Source: Blastomussa wellsi (taxonomy: Eukaryota > Cnidaria > Anthozoa > Scleractinia > Plerogyridae). From it: a DNA stretch of 64,000 nt. Of the stretch, positions 63,008 through 64,000 are shown one piece after another. Under the pieces are notes generated by a model, which saw only the letters and a program-made list of their open reading frames with translations, did no database searches and was not told where the DNA came from. Every line of letters begins with the position of its first letter. Position 1 is the first letter of the stretch. Location: NCBI GenBank assembly GCA_947652115.1, contig OX393561.1:24561878-24625877 (forward strand). Direction: 5' to 3'. The position numbers and the translations under genes are program-made.

Positions 63008-63537
63008 GGAAGTCACCTGCCTGTCCTTTGTCTCGGCGCCCCTGCATCCAGGTAAGGAATGGACACCATGATTGCTCAAGTGAGTGCATGTCCACTGAGT
63101 TTAAGGGCTGAGCCATCATTGTGGATGATGCGGTATTAATTATTATTCTCATGCATTATAACACTGGTGCAGACAATTTCGCTGGACTTTAATGATTATA
63201 ATTGTATAAGGCTAGACTGTCTTCCGTGACACTGGTTCATTGATTCGTACATGCATGAGTCAGTGTCATATTATGTGGCAGTTTCTTTCATGTTGAGCTC
63301 GGGGTTAATTAGTCTTTGGTTTGCCTTGGTATCAAAAAATTCATTCAGCAGGCAAATTTTACCCTAGCTTATAGCCCGCGACAGTGCAAGAACACAGATG
63401 AACAGCCTGAAATAATTATTAGCCAATTAATTCTGATGTCCACTCAGCGAAAAGAGGCTCGATCCCAGTGTGGAAAAAGGATTAGAGTTCTTACACTAAT
63501 ACGAATACTGTATAGTACATCATGTTATTTACATTTC

Positions 63538-64000
63538 AAAATAATTATTTCCAGCCTCAGAATATTCGATCGCTTCTTTGTTTTGATGTGTCATCCTGGC
63601 CAGTTGTTAAAGGTTGGAAAAAGAGTTGTAAAGTGTGGTTTGATTGTGAATTCTGTGAACTATTCTCTGTGAAAGCTGGATTTGAAATTGCTGGAGAATT
63701 TTAAAAAACCACTGAAGCACACTCAGCCAATTTTCTGACCAAGGATTCTGTAACACATAGTTAGTGACCAAAATTAAGTTCAATCTATCCGCCAAGAGTA
63801 AAGCGAGACACTGTCTTATCATTGTATTTTGTTGGGCTAAAATCCTTCATAATTCGATCAGCTGTTAAAGTCAGGTCTCCTAATTGTTCTGATAATTGCA
63901 TGTTCACTTGTTATAGGCTGAGCTCTAAGTGCCAGCAGGGGGAGCATTCGCCCGGCCAAACCTCTGTGCGGCCCAACGTGCCGTGAGCAATTGCTGACTG
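63538..64000. repeat. Direct repeat, copy 2 (runs off the window)
   Basis: Matches 62,545-63,007. Because copy 2 ends at the window edge, the true repeat may be longer. It starts AAAATAATTATTTCC and contains no supported gene. Confidence 0.9.

Overview
The window looks like animal (metazoan) genomic DNA, most likely from a cnidarian such as a coral or anemone. Supporting signs are short-intron genes, tRNA-derived SINEs, TTAA and TA transposon footprints, and a large chromodomain-integrase Polinton-type virus. The host assignment is inference from the mix of elements. I see no ordinary host housekeeping gene; almost everything is a set of mobile elements and endogenous DNA viruses nested inside one another.

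Layer 1 (about 1-5,707 plus 23,143-51,180) is a decayed Polinton/adintovirus-like provirus. Minus-strand genes on the left encode small basic virion/core-like proteins, a phospholipase A2-like protein, coiled-coil/zinc proteins and the packaging ATPase. The plus strand then carries the integrase, penton-like protein, more basic proteins, major capsid protein, adenain-like protease, a GRF zinc protein, a conserved 'MDIEGF' protein and PolB. An intron-bearing zinc-module gene lies on the minus strand before PolB. The protease is intact, while integrase, ATPase, penton, capsid and PolB all carry frameshifts or stops. A 4,353-nt tandem duplication repeats the left end.

Layer 2 has two large insertions in the provirus. 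(a) 5,708-23,142 is a 17.4-kb IS3EU-like DNA transposon with long repeat-built terminal inverted repeats (TIRs) and an 8-bp target duplication. It carries a spliced DDE integrase gene and a spliced HECT (G2E3-like) ubiquitin-ligase gene pointing inward from opposite ends. (b) About 35,278-48,290, splitting PolB, is a roughly 13-kb ambisense unit that looks like a different and possibly undescribed DNA virus. It has a superfamily-3 helicase with spliced leader exons on one side and, on the other, spliced late-type genes including a phage-tail-fibre-like repeat protein. Between them lies an origin-like region with seven perfect ACCGATCGGT palindromes at helically phased spacing. Its two ends are consistent with a circular genome opened inside an intron.

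Layer 3 is inserted into layer 2. A Kolobok transposon (8,502-16,134, TTAA duplications, THAP-type transposase plus a P2X7-like cytoplasmic-domain gene) and several MITEs lie in the IS3EU element. A Penelope-like retroelement (about 39,640-42,260) lies in the first late gene of the SF3 virus. SINEs sit in the Kolobok unit and in the Polinton integrase.

Right of about 51,400 is intergenic-looking DNA. It contains a fragment of a cnidarian transposon-type gene, a Crypton-like tyrosine recombinase with two companion ORFs, telomere-like minisatellite, a tRNA-Cys-type SINE and a 993-nt-spaced direct repeat running off the end.
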